DNA of 64,000 nucleotides from Peromyscus leucopus. Its lineage: Eukaryota > Chordata > Mammalia > Rodentia > Cricetidae. Each line of letters opens with the position of its first letter. Within the stretch, counting starts at the first letter, position 1. The notes beneath the pieces were generated by a model that saw only the letters and a list, made by a program, of their open reading frames with translations, had not been told where the DNA came from and did not search any database. Of the stretch, positions 33,423-44,569 are shown piece by piece. The stretch lies in assembly GCF_004664715.2 (NCBI RefSeq), contig NC_051083.1:117314534-117378533 (forward strand), given 5' to 3'. Position numbers and translations under genes: made by a program.

Positions 33423-35846
33423 TGTGAATGTATATGTATGTGTATATTATATATTATTTTAACATTATAAAGTTTTACCCATAAAAAAGAGAGTCTCCAA
33501 CTGTGTTTGATGAACCACTATGGTTTTGTAGCACTAAATTAGCCTCAGAGAGAAAGAGTCAGAGTGCACCCAAAGAGAGGTTTTTAAAACAGAGGCAGCC
33601 AAAGAATATCAACAAATCTTATATTTACATAGGATTAAGACCTTTGCCTCCCAGTTAGATCCCCCATTCGAAGAGATAAGGAAATTCATTCCATCCACAG
33701 CCTTTAATGTTTCATTTTATGTATAGAATCAAAGCTTCTATGGTACAATTGGATGATGCCTAACATTTTCAAGGGATGAACATTATTTCTGGAAATGGAA
33801 ATGGAAATGGAAATTTAAAAAATAATGGTATTGAGAAGTCTACCAGTCAAATGCTCAGCTAAGTAAATTGATGAATGGAAATGATAGAGACAACCCAGTC
33901 AATAGATCTACAGTATTTACTCCCCCAGAAAGAATGTTAGCTTTATTAGTATCTATTTAGAACCTTCATTAGTCTTAACTACTCCTGCCTTGATTCCCTT
34001 AAATACTCTTTCTTTTTTAATACCTCAAGCTGTTTAAAGGAAAAAATACCAAGCATTTCCTTTTTATGAGGATCTTTCTATACTATTTCCTAAGTCTGAA
34101 TGTAATGGGAAAGATTTTTTTAAAAGTCTCCTAAGAAAGAGAAAAGTCCAATGATGTTTCTGTCTCAATGTTTATGATCACATATCTGAGAGAGAGAATA
34201 AATACAACTCTTTATCAGCACAGTGGCTTACTTGGAGGGAAATGGTAACCTGTCCCTCATGTGCTAGAAAAGTAGGTCTGGTCTTCCCAGAGAAATTAGA
34301 TAACCTGACAGAAAGCAAGGGGGAATGACTTCCTCATACTCACCAGACACTCTTAAATCATTTTCACTTGCTCAACCTCAACAACATCACTTGAACTTTC
34401 AACCGCCTACGACTATAAATTCAAAGGAAAATACTATGGTTGCTACAGGACTACCACCACTTTCTCAGATGTCAAGCCTGTCCTGACAAGTCACTGAACA
34501 CAATGGGCCCCACATCCCCTCCCACCATTCCATGGTAAAGATGGAGGACTTGCAGGCAGCACCGTTGGCTTTCACTTACACACATCAAACAGCTTAGAAA
34601 GTTCTTGCATGTTTGAGGAAAAGCCCATTCCACAACAGTGTCTGCCTTGCCTACCTGCTCAGCTTTGCTAATTCAGTTTTCTCTTTGATAAAGGGTGGAA
34701 GGAAATTACGTAATGTCCCATTGTGATTGTTTCTCTAAAATAATGTGAACAAGGTCTATCCAAAGATCTGAAACAAAGCTAAAATGACATTGCAAATAAC
34801 CGCAAGTGCAATGGGAACATGTTGCAACTTTCCAATCACTGTGAGAAATGCTAAAAGGGTGTTTTTTAAAATAAAGGGAGATAGTAGTCGTTCAAGTATC
34901 ATCTGGACTAAAAATCTTATTTTGAGATTCTTTAATAGTCACATTAGCTTTCCAGCTCAATGTATTTCAATGTGGTATATAATTCTACCCTCTAAACACA
35001 CACAGCTATTTAGGAAAATCCTGCAAAGTTACTTGTTTACAGAAGTAACATGTTTTTCTTAAGCCATTAACCAATTTGCAATCATGTGAGAACCTCTGTG
35101 CCCTGAGATATTTCAAGAAAAGCACGTTTGTTAATCATTTGGTCATGCTGCAATTCAATATCAACAGCGGACTCAGCCTTAAGCCCCTCCGAATTCTAAA
35201 ATACCTTCCTGAATCCCTCACAGTATTGCAGAGGACTTTCCCTGCATTATGTGCACAGGCACCATTTGTTGCTGCCACTCATCTGGTAACACAGACAGAC
35301 ATGCCCCACAGAAGGACTGACTTCCAGAGAGAAGAGCTACTTGAAAGGAGAAAGGCCATCTATCCTGCACACTCTAATTGTCTGTCTACTGTATACAATT
35401 TGGAAGAAAAGAGGTGGAAGTGGGTAGGAGAGGAGAGCAAATGGATTTTATTCCATACTGTTAAATTTAATACAGACAGTATTGTATTTTCAAACTTAAA
35501 TCATTCCCATTACATTTAATTTCCCTAATTGTTAATGAATTAGCAAATGCATTTAGCAATCAAATCACCTACTAATTGGATACTAATGAAAACTACTTAG
35601 CTGTTGTTTTCATGTTGATCATCATGCATGTTTACCAGAGTGAACTAACTGCCCACCACAGGCTGCTGGCTAGCAGGTCACTACTTTTTCTATCTCCCTG
35701 TTTGGTGGATCTTAACAGGATAAAGAGGAGAACCAATTCCTTTCTTTTCCCCCTTCAGAGTCATAGATAGCATTTGCTGCAAACTATAAAGTACTACAGA
35801 ATGGTTCTGTCAAAGAACAAGATTACCCAGTTCCAAAACAACAAAT

Positions 35847-35847
<1 letters not shown>
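33423..35847. other. Unassigned DNA with a hexamer repeat and the longest open frame
   Basis: Four exact copies of GGAAAT lie at 33791-33814. The longest open frame of the window (35076-35519, 147 codons, plus) lies here. It has no signal peptide, repeat or domain that I recognise, and the following sequence is AT-rich non-coding, so I do not call it a gene. No interspersed repeat is recognised. Confidence 0.35.

Positions 35848-35885
<38 letters not shown>
35848..35885 (+). repeat. (CA)n microsatellite
   Basis: About 38 bases of CA; open frames on both strands here reflect the repeat. Confidence 0.97.
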
Positions 35886-35888
<3 letters not shown>

Positions 35889-36430
35889 CCAGGCCCGGAG
35901 AAACTGCATATGCCACTGCACGCTGATGTGCAAAAGCAACTTCCCCCCAAGTTGTTTGCTGAGGCTTCTCAAGATCTGTTTGTTTTCAACACAGAGTTGT
36001 GAAATTGAGGCTGGAAAATCTGGAGACACTTTAGAAAGGTCTTCACAGAATGCCAAAAGCTCCCCTCTGTCCCTCCTCCCCCTTCCATTTCTTCAAGGCA
36101 GAGTGATGTAGCCAGGGGCAAGGCTTCTTCCTGTGGAATGTATGGCCAATTATGTGTGAGTCCTTAAAGCACTCTGGGCTCCTTTAGTCTGGGGGCCCGG
36201 GCTTCAAATGAGGGTCTCCCCCTCCTCCACAATGATTCCAGTGATAACAATCTGGCAAGCCATTCTCTTTCCTCTATAAACACAACCCAATGACCTGCTT
36301 CCTTTTGTAACTGGTGCCAGACCCTAAGTTGATTTCATCTGCCACCTTTCTCTAATCTCTAGCTTGACCTGAGTAAAAATGGCTTAAACTGGGACCTTGA
36401 CTAAAATTGTTTCTAGGCGCTGGGATGCAA
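35886..36430. other. Unassigned, relatively GC-rich DNA
   Basis: Higher GC than its surroundings, with a C-rich tract at 36061-36090 and gggggcccggg at about 36191-36201. No gene or repeat is recognised. Confidence 0.3.
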
Positions 36431-36441
36431 AACAGCCTTTA

Positions 36442-36663
36442 TTTTTTCATTGTGTCTGTCTTATTTGTTTGTGTGTGAGTGTGCACGCGCACAGCACACA
36501 TGCACACATGCATGGGAGCAAGTGTGCCATGCTTACAGAAGTTACAGGACAACTTAATGGAGTTAGTTCTCTCCTTCTACATTGTGGCTGCTAAGTATTG
36601 AATTCAGGTTGTCAGGCTTGGTAGACAGTGCCTTTGCCCACTAAGCCATCTCCCCTGCTACAG
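36442..36663 (-). mobile_element. B2/B3-superfamily SINE with 11 bp target-site duplication
   Basis: Reverse orientation: T-rich start, GT/CA-rich linker, 'gttctctccttctacattgt', 'ctaagtattgaattcaggtt', 'gtcaggcttggtagacagtg' and the head complement 'cactaagccatctcccctgc'. It is flanked by aacagccttta at 36431-36441 and 36664-36674. Confidence 0.85.
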
Positions 36664-36674
36664 AACAGCCTTTA

Positions 36675-38777
36675 GACAGTATTTGCATAAGCCTGTAAGG
36701 CACTGGACTAGAGATGTGGTCTTCAGGAAGAACTGATTAGATCTACCACCAGTTGTCCCTCTAGAACAAAAGATAAATGATTTGGCTTGAATTCCATGGA
36801 AATAGCCACAAGATATTTTCTAAAGCTCTATGGCTCAGGTGCCAACTGAATTAACAAGGAGTTTCCCCTATGGTATCAATCAGTGCTTACTGGGAACTTG
36901 ACAAGTACCCTAGCAACTGTGTCCCTAATAACAGGAAGACTCACAAAGTCTTAGCCTGCAAAAAATAACATGGATGTGAATCTGCCATTAACTCCTAATG
37001 TGATCTTCAGCAAGTTCTGCAAAGAGGAAGGGACCAATTGAAGAGGCCTGATCAAAATGAGAAAATGTCTTTCTGAGAGGCAGGAGGTGTGATGGAGGAA
37101 GACTTATTCTTATCTCTTGAGAAACTTATTAATAATCTAATAGTAAGTCAGCAAATCCCAAATAGTTTGGCCACAATCCCATCCACAGATGGTTTATGAC
37201 CTCAACCATCCTCTTCTCAAATAAGTACCCCAGAGCCCTAAAAGATGGCTCAAACAAAGACACTATTTACTTATTGGTATGTTCTGTGGACACAAAGTCA
37301 AAGCTCTCACCTCAAAAGGAAGTAGAGACGGTATTGTGGAACCAAGTATATGTAACTACAGCCCGGGAACACAGACTCAAGTTACTCCAAACACTGTGTT
37401 CCAGTGTGGTAACGGTTTCATGAAGTTTTTTTTAATAGGTATAGAACAGAAGAAAGTCACTAAGGCCCTTCTTAAATCCATTGGTGGGAACATATAAGTA
37501 GGTAGTTAGAGCAAAGCAGGGAAATCTCTGCTGTAGATCTCAGATGCTATCTGATGACATCTTTAGCTTTTCTATTAGTGGTCTGCTAATGCATTCTAAA
37601 AGGTTTCCCCGGATGATCACAGGGTGGTAATCAGACACAAAAGGGAAAGAGTGAATGAAGCAGCTAAACAGAGTCCAAAGTAATGTGCCTCTAAAGCTGA
37701 AACATTCCAACTCTCCATAACCAGTCAATTAGCATGGGAGACTCTAACATATGTGCAGGGTTGTTTTATTTTCTTTCTGAGAACATCAGTTCATAGTTCT
37801 GAGCTTTACCCCCTTCAAAGACTATAGTCTAAATTCAGTATTGGTGTGGATATTTACATGTTTCTAAACCTATCTCTAACATTTTTCAACTAACTTAAAT
37901 CCTACAAAAGACTAACGATACCTTTGTTTTGACTGTCCATTGTCCTGGACCTCTCAACATTTATTTGGCATTAAATATTTCATTGTTCTAAAAACTGCCA
38001 TTTGCCCTAATTTCAAAGTCCCCCATTTGCCAAAGCATTTCATTTCATATCACCTATGCCTCTTGTAGTAAACTAGTTTCTGATGAGTGTTGTAATATTT
38101 ATGCCAATGCAACAATTTACTATAGAGCCCAAAGTTATTTGTCAAGCATTACATGTAGATAGACTCCTTTCTTTCAGTCAGTGGAAGACCATCCCTTCAT
38201 ATTTAACCACATCACAAATTCTGCCAAAATCATTATTTGGGTTTCCTGTAGTGGGTTGGTTCTTCATGTATCCAGAATATAGAACAATCAGAAACTAAAC
38301 ACTTTTGCTTTGACCCAGAATCCAAGGAAACTCTGAAAACAAGTTTTCAAGCTGTCAACAGATTAAACGCAGCAAGGCAAAAGGAGGGTGGTGGTATTCA
38401 GGTGAGAATTACAGAAAAAGTAGCAAAGACTTTATATTTTACAGTCTAAATCTTCTGAGTTCTAGATGTGTTGATCATTATAAAAGGCCAATGGTCAGGA
38501 AGCAAAAAAGCACAAATTTGAAATAAGGAGGTTTCCATGGCTGCTGAGCACAGGCTGGATGTACCTTCACATTTTGTTTAGTACTTAAATTGGCTATTCT
38601 CTGACATTTAGATTCCTTCCAATACATCCTATGCCAGTTCTTCATTATATTACTGTATTTTCAAAGCTTACATTCAAAGTTTGACTTTTCTCAATTTTAA
38701 CAATTCATTGCAGACAGGGCATAAAGAAAAGGCAATTCCAAATGTAGAAGGAAAACAAAAACACAAAAATAATAGTA
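36675..38777. other. Unassigned DNA with one possible MIR
   Basis: At about 36965-37030 'gtgaatctgccattaactcc' and 'gtgatcttcagcaagttctg' resemble a MIR core. The rest is unrecognised; open frames are at most 75 codons. Confidence 0.35.
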
Positions 38778-38915
38778 ACTATGCCCCACACCTTGTGAAA
38801 TAATTATGTCCATATTCATTTTGATGATAAGAAAATTGTGGCTCAGAGAGTCTCAATCTAATCAGAGATTAGAATTCACCTCTGTTCAATGCCAGATAGC
38901 TTTCCTTTAAAATTG
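38778..38915 (-). mobile_element. MIR SINE
   Basis: 'gtgaaataattatgtccata', 'tttgatgataagaaaattgt', 'ggctcagagagtctcaatct' and 'cagagattagaattcacctc' are the reverse of MIR (CCCATTTTACAGATGAGGAAACTGAGGC..). Confidence 0.6.
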
Positions 38916-38934
38916 TGCTAGCCATTGACCACTT

Positions 38935-39302
38935 GTAGTTGGAAGTATTTATGAGGTACACGTGTGATGCTATATGCATCTATAATGTAAAACGGTATTT
39001 GAGCTAATTAGTATGTCCACTCTTTCAAATCCTTGTCGTTCATTCCTCCTGTCTAACTAAAACGATACCCTTTCACCCAATCCCAAACCCCTCCTACGCC
39101 TCTTATACCCACCATTTTCCACTTTGTTCCTTTGAGTTCAACTGTTTTAGATTCCATACATATGTGAGAACACATGACACTAGTCTGCCTGTACCTGGTT
39201 TAATTCACTTAGCTTAATGATCATCAGATTCATGCATTTTATCACAAATGTCATAGTCATCCCATTTTAAATGCTGGACCACATTCCATAATGGATATAT
39301 GA

Positions 39303-39347
<45 letters not shown>

Positions 39348-39440
39348 CATCCATTTGTCCATTGATGGAAATCAAGATTGAATCTATATCTTGAACTTGT
39401 CAATGATACCAAAATAAAGTTTTAAAAAAACTCTTTTATA
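38935..39440 (-). mobile_element. L1M 3' region
   Basis: 'tttatgaggtacacgtgtga', 'cattcctcctgtctaactaa', 'tttgagttcaactgttttag', 'attccatacatatgtgagaa' and 'catccatttgtccattgatg' occur in the order of the antisense 3' end of ancient L1 (L1MA/L1MB). About 500 colinear bases are preserved, with an ATT microsatellite expanded inside. Confidence 0.85.
39304..39347 (+). repeat. (ATT)n microsatellite
   Basis: A pure trinucleotide run of about 44 bases at the AT-rich point of the L1M fragment. Confidence 0.97.
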
Positions 39441-39628
39441 AAACTACTTCCTTAGACTATCTAATATCAAAGTTGGAACACTGGGCCAGCGAATAGTCCT
39501 AATTTTAGTTTCCTTTGCTGTACAGAACCTTTTTAGTTTGCCATCCAGAAATGCCCCCCCTTGTACTCAGTTTCTCTTATATATTTTTAGTTACCAGCCA
39601 TCAAACACATCTCGACAATACTGAAGTT

Positions 39629-39716
39629 GGCTGGGGATATAACTCAGCAATAGAGTGCTTGCCTAACATGATTGATGCCTTCGATTTAATGCTAAGTGCC
39701 AAAAATAAGTAAATAA
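39629..39716 (+). mobile_element. ID SINE (old)
   Basis: 'ggctggggatataactcagc', 'aatagagtgcttgcctaaca' and a B-box-like 'ccttcgatttaatgct' follow the tRNA-Ala-derived ID consensus, ending in an A-rich tail. Confidence 0.8.
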
Positions 39717-39857
39717 TTTTTTTAATTTAAATGAAAAATTATAGCCATGAAAACTATAGTTAGTTTTTAATTGCAGTATATTGTGATAGTTGCTTTTATT
39801 TTATTGATTATTGTCATTAATCTCTTACTGTGCCTAATTTAAAGTTAAACTTTATCA

Positions 39858-39916
39858 TAAATATATACATATATGTAATATACATATACATACATACATA
39901 CGTATATGTATGTATG
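39858..39916. repeat. Alternating AT/TACA low-complexity palindromic tract
   Basis: ATATATACATATATG, then (CATA)n, then CGTATATGTATGTATG. The TACA/TGTA halves can pair into a cruciform. Confidence 0.7.
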
Positions 39917-40734
39917 AAATCTGACTTCATCTCCAGATTTGCAATCAAAAAATAGTTGCCCATCAAAACACACACCAGCTTAACTCTGTGACTGACTCCT
40001 GGTGACAGGCTTGATATGGTGGGCATCTCCCATCAAATAAATCTATTTAAACAACTGAACTAAGTTTGTAATTCTGATGTAGCCAAAGGCAAAACTAGAC
40101 TGTTATTATAATACACAAATCTCATTTTTGATGTAAATGGACTACACATTTAAATTTCCTTCACACAATGCCATAGATTGTAGTAACACTTTTTGAAAGG
40201 CTTTATACTATGCTGATAATCAGTGCTTAATGAGGTCCTTTTCTTGAGACTGAAGACCTTTATGTTACTGTCATCCTGTTAACCATCTCATTTTTCCCAG
40301 CTTGAATAGCTCTGTCCTCTTACAAAGCCCCATCACTATGTGAAAGTGACAATATAATTAATTTTTTTCAGTAAAAGCCAAGTTGTTTGCTCTAAAGCAT
40401 CCTGCAGCTCAGGAAATGTCAAAATGTCAGACCATGTAAGCAGAAATAAACTCGCCATTCTACTTCCAATCACTTCCTGTAGAAAAAGACTAGCTAGAGA
40501 GTTCATTGTCAAGCCAGAGGTACACACAGACAGGCTGACAAACATGGCCTTCTTGGATCTTAACGTGTTCGAGGTTAAAATACAACACCCTATTGCTCTA
40601 CATAAGAACCTGTCACAGCTCCAAAAGTTGGAAGACGTGTCTGTATGTCCACAATACATAAGCTCACAGAGTCCATAATCCTACAGTGTAAAGAAAGAAG
40701 CTTCTTTTTGCAGCAGATGGAGATCACTAGCAGT
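39917..40734. other. Unassigned DNA
   Basis: Overlapping opposite-strand open frames at 40336-40678 (107 and 84 codons) have no domain. No repeat is recognised. Confidence 0.35.
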
Positions 40735-41033
40735 CCACAACTGGTCAAACCATGGAGAAGAGATGAGAGCAAGGTGCATAACACCAATGAATCCATCTCC
40801 AGTGCAATCCCTACACTTACGGCTCAGGGAACATTGCAGAAGAGGGCATGGAAAGATTCTGAGAGCCAGAGGACCAGAAAATCTGCTCAGAGATAGTCTC
40901 TTAAAAGGAAAAAAAGAAGGGGATACAAAGTGGAGGAGGAGGAGAATCTGGGAAGAGTTGGGGGGGAGGAATAAGTAGAGATGAACATAATCAAAATACA
41001 TTGTGTGAAACTCTCAAAAATAAAATTTTATAT
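40735..41033 (+). mobile_element. Rodent L1 (Lx-type) 3' UTR, truncated and internally deleted
   Basis: 'ccctacacttacggctcagg', 'gaacattgcagaagagggca', 'gattctgagagccagaggac' and the end 'cataatcaaaatacattgtg', 'aactctcaaaaataaaattt' match rodent Lx 3' UTR pieces, with most of the sequence between them missing. The terminal A/T-rich tail carries the next SINE. The open frames at 40590-41001 lie over it and are not genes. Confidence 0.8.
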
Positions 41034-41040
41034 ATTTTTT

Positions 41041-41243
41041 AAAGATGGGTCAGTAGTTAGTAACACTTGTTTCTCTTTCAGAGTACCTAAGTTCTATTTC
41101 CAGCACCCACATGGTGACTAACAACTGTCTGTAACTCTAGTTCCAGAGGACCAGATGCCCTCTTCTGACTGCTAAGACCACCAGGCATAAATGTAGTGCA
41201 CAAACAAATTCAGGCAAAACATAGGTACACATAATTGTTTAAA
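41041..41243 (+). mobile_element. B2/B3-type SINE
   Basis: 'cagcacccacatggtgacta', 'caactgtctgtaactctagt', 'ccagaggaccagatgccctc' and 'aattcaggcaaaacatagg' follow the consensus. It sits exactly at the tail of the L1 on its left, suggesting insertion into the A-rich end. Confidence 0.85.
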
Positions 41244-41364
41244 ATCCTCATTCTGTCAGGAATATACTATACAATACTGGTACTATTAAATATGTTAGCT
41301 AACTTCAAAAAAGAAAGAACTACTGCTTTCTGCTACCTGTGATTGTAGCCTGCCATATATATAC

Positions 41365-41645
41365 ATTATTTTTATAATAATGGAATCACATCCTATATAC
41401 TATTTCATCACAACAATTTGTTAGCATTTTTCTATGTACTGATGAGTTTTCTTACTGCACCATTTTAAGAGCTGTACAGTACTCCATCATATAGATGCCC
41501 TATAACTGAACCAATCACTTAGTGTTGGAGATTTATATTATTTTCAAGGTATTTTTAACCTTTATAATATGATAAAATTATAATACATTCTTAATGTGTT
41601 ATTTTGGTTATTTCCTTAGAAAAAATGCTGGGTATGCAAAAAATG
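41365..41645 (-). mobile_element. L1M fragment
   Basis: 'aatggaatcacatcctatat', 'gctgtacagtactccatcat', 'actgaaccaatcacttagtg' and 'gttatttccttagaaaaaat' are the reverse of the ORF2-end region of L1MC-like elements. Confidence 0.6.
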
Positions 41646-42033
41646 TAAAACAGCCCAAATGTCCTTGAGTGGATAAATGGATGAATAAAGTGTATATATG
41701 TACATGTGTATGTATGCACGTGTGCACATATGTGTGTATATACAAAAATGAAGTTCTACGACATGGAAGAAACTTAAAGATGTTACACTAGATTAAAGAA
41801 GCCAAATACTATGATTTTGTTTTATATGAAATGTTCCAAGCAGGAAATCTATGGATAAATAAGACAATAATAGTGCACATGGTTTCTTCTTCAAATAATA
41901 AAAAGATTTTGGAGTTGGTTAAATTGATGCCTGCAAAACTCTGAACATCCTAAAAAGTAATGAATTATATATGTTAAAAGGGTAGATTTCAAGGATGTGA
42001 ATTAGATCTCAATAAAGTTGAGAAAAATTTAAA
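41646..42033 (+). mobile_element. L1M 3' end
   Basis: 'acagcccaaatgtccttgag', 'tggataaatggatgaataaa', 'gatttcaaggatgtgaatta' and the final 'gatctcaataaagttgag' follow the sense 3' end of ancient L1M, including the conserved GTGAATTATATCTCAATAAA terminus. A TG/TA-rich microsatellite lies inside at about 41691-41742. Confidence 0.85.
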
Positions 42034-42192
42034 GTTTAAATATTCCCAAAGCATATTACTATTTGTTCAAAGGTTATGCCAAATGTTAACCCCTGGTATG
42101 AATTACTTGGATTCATTTTCAGACTATTCTGGAAGAAATACAACACCCAGTGAGATCACCTAAACTAAAAATTTTACCTTGGCCTCAGAAGC

Positions 42193-42322
42193 TTATTACC
42201 ACTGGGTGTGGGCTTATGCCTGTGAGCACATCACTCAGGAGGCTGAGAGAAGAGGAGTGTGTATTCAAGACCCAACTGGAATACACAGTAAGTTCATAGT
42301 CAGACTCTTTTTCAAAAACTGT
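42193..42322 (+). mobile_element. B1 SINE (old)
   Basis: 'actgggtgtgggcttatgcc', 'catcactcaggaggctgaga' and 'gtgtattcaagacccaactg' follow B1 with many substitutions. Confidence 0.65.
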
Positions 42323-42414
42323 TAATATCACGAACACCTGTTGGTTTACTGTGAATTGCAAAAGTTCAAAAAGGAATGAATGCTTTCTTGGAGAGAAAAA
42401 TATATTACATATAT

Positions 42415-42434
42415 GCATACATACATACATATAC
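42415..42434 (+). repeat. (CATA)n short tandem repeat
   Basis: About five CATA units immediately left of the Tigger-like remnant. Confidence 0.85.
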
Positions 42435-42630
42435 AGTAATATATTGCCTAATGAGAGGATATGTTCTGAGAAATGCATTAATTTCATGGCTGCACAAACA
42501 TTGTGGAGCATATTTACAGTTAGTTGACTATGATTTCACTAGGCAATAAAATCTTATGGAACCATGGGTATATATGTGGTCTGTTATTAATCAAAAATGC
42601 TATCATGTAGCACATATACATACACAGAAA
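42433..42630 (+). mobile_element. Tigger-like DNA transposon remnant, internally deleted
   Basis: The left end 'acagtaatatattgcctaat' with 'gatatgttctgagaaatgca' is joined to 'gatttcactaggcaataaaa' and the right part 'cttatggaaccatgggtata'. These are both ends of the same family as at 24368, with the long interior deleted. No transposase frame remains. Confidence 0.65.
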
Positions 42631-42961
42631 CATTTTAGATATCAAAGAACCTGCCATGCCATCACATCTGATGTCAGATACTGAAGCAAGATAGAAAGAA
42701 CAGATAGGGTGAGAAGATGGCATCCAAGTGCCCCAAGAATTTTTAGGTGCCAAGTATGTGTCAGTCACTGGACTAACAGCACCTTGGGCACTACAAGTGA
42801 GTTCCAGAGTCTTGGTGCGCCTCTACTTTCCTGTGGGAAAATGGTGAGCCCCCTTCCTCTCTCACCAGCCTTGGGAACTGCACAGACACATGCCAACCAG
42901 TTCCTCATAAGGCATCACTGTGTTAGTTGTGGCAGCGCAGCAGACCAACTAGGTTTGAAGT

Positions 42962-43072
42962 CAAGTGTGATGGTGTGGGCATACAATCCTAGCACTCTGG
43001 AAGCTGAGGCAGGAGGATTACAAGGACTACATAGCAAGACCCTGTGTCAAACAAAGAAAAAAAGAAAGAGCT
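42962..43072 (+). mobile_element. B1 SINE
   Basis: 'aagtgtgatggtgtgggcat', 'acaatcctagcactctggaa', 'gctgaggcaggaggattaca' and 'catagcaagaccctgtgtca' follow B1 with a deletion in the centre. The open frame 42709-43134 crosses it and is not a gene. Confidence 0.85.
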
Positions 43073-43144
43073 TCATTCAAACCCAAGGTTTTTCCTTTAG
43101 GTGGCTGGTCTACATAAACCCTTTTAAACATTAGAAGCTTTAAT

Positions 43145-43262
43145 ATTTGATCTAGAAAATGGGCCTGACCTCTCCGGGTTGCTAAGAGAATCACATGAGA
43201 TCATGGGATCTGATGTGCCTTACACACAGACACTCCATATGCTTGGATGAATAAATGCATGT
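43145..43262 (+). mobile_element. MIR SINE 3' half
   Basis: 'agaaaatgggcctgacctct', 'ggttgctaagagaatcacat', 'gagatcatgggatctgatgt' and 'cttggatgaataaatgcatg' follow the MIR tail (AAAATGGGG, GGGTTGTTGTGAGGATTAAATGAGATAATG, CAATAAATG). Confidence 0.6.
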
Positions 43263-44569
43263 AGATTATTTTTGCAGTGCCTCTGTGCACAAAGCCCTTC
43301 TGTGAGAGCAGCATGAAGCCGAGTCCCAGCTCCAGAGGATCTTAGCAAAAGCAAATTACACTACTTTTTAACTTCTCTTTACTGTCTCCAAAGAACAGAG
43401 CACCATTTTGCTTCCTGAGCAGAGCTTGCAAAACACAAAACTACCAACAAAGACTTTTGGTGTACATTCTACTCTCCTGTGGGTGACCTCTTCATTTCAA
43501 ACATGTAACAAACTCTCCCTCCCTGCCCGCTCCCCCTTTCCAGCCCTCTCTGGTATGCTGCTCCCAAGGGCGCCTCCTAAGTGGTTCAAGAAAAAGACCC
43601 ATCATTGCTCAGCAGCCAGGGCAAGTCAGAGCCACAAGTCAAATACCTTCCTGAGACCTTTAACCTTGCTGAACGGGCTGGGAGAGTGATGAAAGCCATT
43701 CTGCATACCAGAAAGGTCTAATGTCACAGCTTACAACCTGTCCAAACAGGATGCTGGGGCTTTTTTTCTAAATAGTGATCAGGGTGACTCAAAAATAGTA
43801 CTCCTATAGTGACACCCTTCCAGCTACTCCATACCAACCAGGAAGAAAGGTCACGCTGGCAGAAGGGAGATGCACTTAGGCTAACAGAACAAGCTACAGA
43901 GCTGCCTGTATGAATCCCTGGGGCCAAAAGTTCTAGAAGTCCTTATGAGGAACCTTATCTACCTCAGAGAGGACTAAAAAGGTTCAAGAGGGAAAATGTT
44001 TGTTAACAGGGTGCGAATTAACATAAGTAAAAGCCATGCTTGTACGACACTGGGCAGAAGAAATAAGCAATTTATATGTATCTTCATTTACTTTCCTCAG
44101 TAAGAGCAAACACAATTCTCAGTCTGAAATTTGTCCAAAAGCCATGTGCATGCTCTTAAGCTCACAATAAATATGTACTTTTTAAGTGTCTGTCCTTTCT
44201 CAATGGTTTATAAGGCCAATATAACACCTAATTGAGAAGGAAAGATTTGCATATTTGGAGAAAGAGACTGCAATTTCCCACCACATTTACCCTACTTAAG
44301 TCCTCAATATCTTCACTTTATGTTATAAATAAGGCCTCACTCAAAGAGCTCACTCTAAAAATATACTTTATTCTAAAAGAGGCAGGTTTCCAACACCTAT
44401 GTGGTGGCATCCTCGTAGGGAAGATGTTTTACTTTACAAATGTCTAATCCCCAAGTTGTTTAAGGGACTCATGAATATCCACCATCCCATTGTGCCAGAA
44501 GATGTAAGAGTACAATGATAAATTTTTTTCCAGGAAGTAATTCCCTCCTTAGCCAATTTCCCTTTCTAT
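43263..44569. other. Unassigned DNA
   Basis: No repeat is recognised. The open frame at 43408-43689 (93 codons) has no known domain. Confidence 0.35.

Noticed and set aside
33791..33814. Short direct repeats considered as a CRISPR array
   Set aside because: Simple tandem repeats without spacers, in vertebrate DNA.
39629..39716. tRNA-like sequence (also at 50218, 58464 and in B2 heads)
   Set aside because: These are ID/B2 SINE heads with A and B boxes and A-rich tails, not tRNA genes; they lack a complete cloverleaf and anticodon arm.
40336..41001. Cluster of overlapping open frames on both strands, up to 107 codons
   Set aside because: The right part is rodent L1 3' UTR; opposite-strand overlap without domains indicates chance.
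42709..43134. Open frame of 141 codons
   Set aside because: Its second half is a B1 SINE, and the first half has no recognisable domain.
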